From NCBI GenBank assembly GCA_002402905.1, contig DHGT01000083.1, forward strand, positions 39,466 to 103,465: a DNA stretch of 64,000 nucleotides. The letters run 5' to 3'. A program made the translations under genes and the position numbers. This document shows positions 61,936-64,000 of the stretch, piece after piece. Position 1 is the first letter of the stretch, and each line of letters begins with the position of its first letter. The notes under the pieces were generated by a model. That model searched no databases and had not been told where the DNA came from. It saw only the letters and a list, made by a program, of their open reading frames with translations. The stretch comes from Desulfatitalea sp. UBA4791 (lineage in GTDB: Bacteria; Desulfobacterota; Desulfobacteria; Desulfobacterales; Desulfosarcinaceae).

Positions 61936-62712
61936 GGTTTCGATGATGGCCACCGGCCGCGTCCAGCCGGCCGAGGCATTTTTGATCTTGATGGGAAAGC
62001 AGGCCACCTTGAAGCCGTGGGCGACAGGGATCCGGTCGAGGTTAGCCATTTTTTCCATATGGCAGTACCCCCGCTCGATACCGGCAAAATGGGCCTCCCA
62101 GATGACCGAAGGATCACCCTTGGATTGAAATTCTTGCGCCAGGAAAGGCAGGGGGCGGTCCCACGACCAGGCATCGATGCCCACCACCTTGATACCGCGT
62201 TCCAATAGATAGAGGGTCGACTCGCGGGTCATGCCGGCGCCTTTGACGAGATATTCGGGGCGGCCCCAGAAGCGGTCGGCCCCGGTTCGCACCAGCACGA
62301 TGTCCAGGGGTTTGAGCCGGTATCCGATCTCGTTCAGCCTGGCGGCCACATCGTCTGCGGTGATTCGCTCCCCATCTGTTTTGTGGCTGAAATCGAGCAA
62401 CACGCCATCCTGGAAACACCACTCCAGGGGCACCTGGTCGATGGTCATGGCCGGGGCGCCCCCATCCATTCTGGGATGGTAATGAAACGGTGCATCCAGG
62501 TGGGTGCCCGAATGGGTGGTCAGGTGGATCGACTCCACGGCCCAGCCCAGACCATCGGGCAGATCTTCTTTTTTGAGGCCTGGAAAGAACTGGGTCATTT
62601 GTTCAGCCCCCTGGGTGTGATCGATGTAGTCGATTTGCGGGATCATCATCTCGGGATCGCTGGGCAGCCCCGATTCGATGGCGATGGACAGGTCGATGAG
62701 TTGTCTTCCCAT
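61933..62712 (-). CDS. Cyclase-family (kynurenine-formamidase-like) metal-dependent hydrolase
   Basis: A 259-residue member of the cyclase family (PF04199). The start at 62712 has GGAGG upstream. The metal motif H-x-G-T-H-x-D-x-P-x-H is seen in TTHSGTHLDAPFHYH (~65-79). A further conserved segment is ITADDVAARLNEIGY, then DIVLVRTGADRFWGRPEYL and VVGIDAWSWDRPLPF. Members hydrolyse formamides, isatin or polyketide esters, so the substrate is open. Its stop codon lies within the palindromic repeat. Confidence 0.85.
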   Translation of the reverse strand: MGRQLIDLSIAIESGLPSDPEMMIPQIDYIDHTQGAEQMTQFFPGLKKEDLPDGLGWAVESIHLTTHSGTHLDAPFHYHPRMDGGAPAMTIDQVPLEWCFQDGVLLDFSHKTDGERITADDVAARLNEIGYRLKPLDIVLVRTGADRFWGRPEYLVKGAGMTRESTLYLLERGIKVVGIDAWSWDRPLPFLAQEFQSKGDPSVIWEAHFAGIERGYCHMEKMANLDRIPVAHGFKVACFPIKIKNASAGWTRPVAIIET

Positions 62713-62822
62713 GGAACCTCCGTCAGGTTGCGTTTTGCCTTCATTCAAACACATGATAGATACAATTTTCAATTCAAAATTCAACCGAACAGAAACAGGA
62801 TTTTCAGCAAAGGAGATGCGTC

Positions 62823-63290
62823 ATGAATAAATTAAAAAAAGGTGACGAGGCCCCGGCGTTTTCGCTGCTCGATCAGAATGGGAAGCGTGTTGCATTATCG
62901 GAATTTCAAGGGAACAAGCTTTTTCTCTATTTTTATCCGAAGGCCGATACCCCCGGCTGAACCACTCAAGCCCAGGCGGTGCGGGACGCACTGCCCAAAA
63001 TGAAAAAGATGGGCGTGGCGATGTTGGGCATCAGCCCGGACGTGCCGGCACAGCAGAAGAAATTCGACGAAAAATATAAATTGGGATTTCCGCTCCTGTC
63101 CGATCCGGACCATCGCGTGGCATCCGATTACGGGGTTTGGGGGGAGAAGAAGATGTTCGGCAAAACGATCGAGGGCATCGTTCGATCCGCCTTCCTCATC
63201 GACGAAGCCGGTTCGATTTTAGATGCCTGGTACCGGATCAGCCCCAAAGAAACGGTGCCTAAGTTGGCCAAGGCGCTCGAGGTACTTTAG
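62823..63290 (+). CDS. PrxQ/BCP-type peroxiredoxin with selenocysteine at the peroxidatic site
   Basis: A 155-residue thioredoxin-fold peroxidase read through a UGA at 62958-62960 (codon 46). Both sides are plain BCP: front FSLLDQNGKRVALSEFQGNK, then LFLYFYPKADTPG-Sec-TTQAQAV, then LLSDPDHRVASDYGVWG and SAFLIDEAG. BCP proteins have TPGC at this place, so UGA replaces the peroxidatic Cys. The resolving Cys usual five positions later is Gln or Val here, so it is a one-Sec type. Selenocysteine peroxiredoxins are known from Eubacterium and related anaerobes. AAGGAG RBS and a strong SECIS hairpin follow. Confidence 0.92.
62975..62995 (+). promoter_or_regulatory. Candidate bacterial SECIS of the peroxiredoxin gene
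   Basis: An 8-bp stem GGCGGTGC/GCACTGCC (one G-U) with loop GGGAC starts 14 nt after the UGA. Position and G-rich loop fit a bacterial SECIS. Confidence 0.75.
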
Positions 63291-63322
63291 GCGGCCATAG
63301 GCAGGAGCGTTTATTTAAGTTG

Positions 63323-64000
63323 CTAAATGTTGGGCGACGCGACCGGATCTCTTTCACCCGCAGTCATCTTTTGCATGACGATGACGATGACGAACAACGC
63401 CAGGCCCAGCATGTCGACCCAGAATGTCGGCCAGAGCAGGCAGGCCGCAGCTATCCAGAAGATGATGGTTTCCAGCCAGGTTGCTTTTCGGAAAAAATAG
63501 CGTTCGATGCCTGCGGCGAATGCCACCAGACCCAGGGTGGTGGTCAGCATGGTCAGCCCCACCTCCAGGTCGAGCAGTCGATAGGTTGGACCGACCCCCA
63601 GCAGGGGCCGATAGGCCATGACCAGGGGAATGATGTAGAGCCCCTTGGCCAGCTTCCACGATGTGAAGGCCGTGCGCATGGGATTTGCGCCGGCCACGCC
63701 GGCCCCGGCGAAACTGGCCAGGCTCACCGGCGGGGTGACGTTGGCATCCTGGGAATACCAGAAAACGATCATGTGACTGACCAGCAGGGGCACGCCCATA
63801 TCCAGCAGGGCCGGGCCGGCCAGGGTCGCCAAGACGATATAGCTGGCGGTGACCGGCAGCCCCATGCCCAGCACCAATGACGCGGCGCCGATGAGCAGGA
63901 TGGCCAGGGCCTTGATGCCGAAACTTAAATCGAGCACCAGGCTGGAGAACTTGAGTCCCATGCCGGTGAGTGTCACCATGCCCACGATGATGCCGGCCGC
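63323..64000 (-). CDS. TRAP transporter large/fused permease, C-terminal part (cut by window edge)
   Basis: At least 225 residues open at the window edge; the true N-terminus is upstream, and the frame reaches 64000 through AAGIIVGMVTLTG. It resembles the DctM/4TM-12TM fused TRAP permease (GLKFSSLVLDLSFGIK, then GLPVTASYIVLATLAGPALLDMG, and YSQDANVTPPVSLASFAGAGVAG). About seven hydrophobic segments are present; the end is a short hydrophilic tail. These secondary transporters take up carboxylates or amino acids with a periplasmic binding protein; none is in the window. Downstream lie the peroxiredoxin gene (convergent) and no terminator with a clear T-run. Confidence 0.86.
   Translation of the reverse strand, partial: AAGIIVGMVTLTGMGLKFSSLVLDLSFGIKALAILLIGAASLVLGMGLPVTASYIVLATLAGPALLDMGVPLLVSHMIVFWYSQDANVTPPVSLASFAGAGVAGANPMRTAFTSWKLAKGLYIIPLVMAYRPLLGVGPTYRLLDLEVGLTMLTTTLGLVAFAAGIERYFFRKATWLETIIFWIAAACLLWPTFWVDMLGLALFVIVIVMQKMTAGERDPVASPNI

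Noticed and set aside
61764..62208. Open frames across the palindromic repeat at 61764-62208
   Set aside because: They arise from the repeat and antisense of the cyclase gene, with no RBS or recognisable protein.

Overview
The window reads as chromosomal DNA of a GC-rich, strictly anaerobic sulfate-reducing bacterium of the Desulfobacterota, probably close to Desulfosarcina/Desulfococcus. The evidence is dsrC with both C-terminal cysteines, pyruvate:ferredoxin oxidoreductase, a CooC-type nickel ATPase, an Lrp-like siroheme decarboxylase, HdrA/MvhD/NuoEF/Flx-type electron-bifurcation genes, and three genes with an in-frame UGA at a position where homologues carry a redox cysteine (selenocysteine). 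No rRNA, tRNA, prophage or CRISPR array was seen.

Layout. 1-8.5 kb (minus strand): the N-terminal part of a secreted protease, then a seven-gene operon for a membrane complex related to group 4 hydrogenases and complex I, whose large subunit has lost the NiFe cysteines (Ehr type), led by a DNA-binding PTS EIIA regulator. 8.6-23.8 kb: housekeeping genes (a small Cys protein, leucyl aminopeptidase, diacylglycerol kinase, DEAH helicase, CooC-like ATPase, U32 peptidase, topoisomerase IV ParE/ParC, acetyltransferase, a large flavin-barrel-like unknown, glyoxalase-II-like hydrolase). 24-32.4 kb (plus): ComEC, class I fumarase, ADP-forming acyl-CoA synthetase and a CoA-transferase/hydrolase fused to an acetyltransferase domain. 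32.4-36.5 kb (minus): a lipoprotein, two paralogous 7TM-PAS sensors that stop before any ATPase domain, and two tiny proteins. 37-41.4 kb (plus): pyruvate:ferredoxin oxidoreductase and a YkgJ protein.

41.4-53.4 kb (minus) is the energy-metabolism core: yjbQ-ahb-nitrilase, dsrC, and an eight-gene operon hdrA(N-terminal piece, Sec)-nuoE-nuoF-nuoG/hdrA fusion-mvhD(Sec)-flxC/flxB/flxA-like. HdrA appears split into two genes at the end of its first [4Fe-4S] motif, and the larger part is fused behind a NuoG-like ferredoxin module. The likely role is flavin-based electron bifurcation or confurcation between NAD(H), ferredoxin and a thiol/disulfide carrier such as DsrC.

54-59 kb (minus) may be the regulatory counterpart: a soluble histidine kinase with an N-terminal Rossmann-like domain, an NtrC-type sigma-54 activator, and a 552-residue protein with a receiver at each end and four internal repeats, two of which carry identically spaced four-cysteine blocks. 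A well-matched sigma-54 promoter precedes the last gene. I consider this the best candidate for an undescribed system in the window.

59-64 kb: an IS1595-family element with intact ends and target duplication but a frameshifted transposase, a rubrerythrin-like protein, miaA, a palindromic intergenic repeat, a cyclase-family hydrolase, a selenocysteine peroxiredoxin and the end of a TRAP transporter permease.
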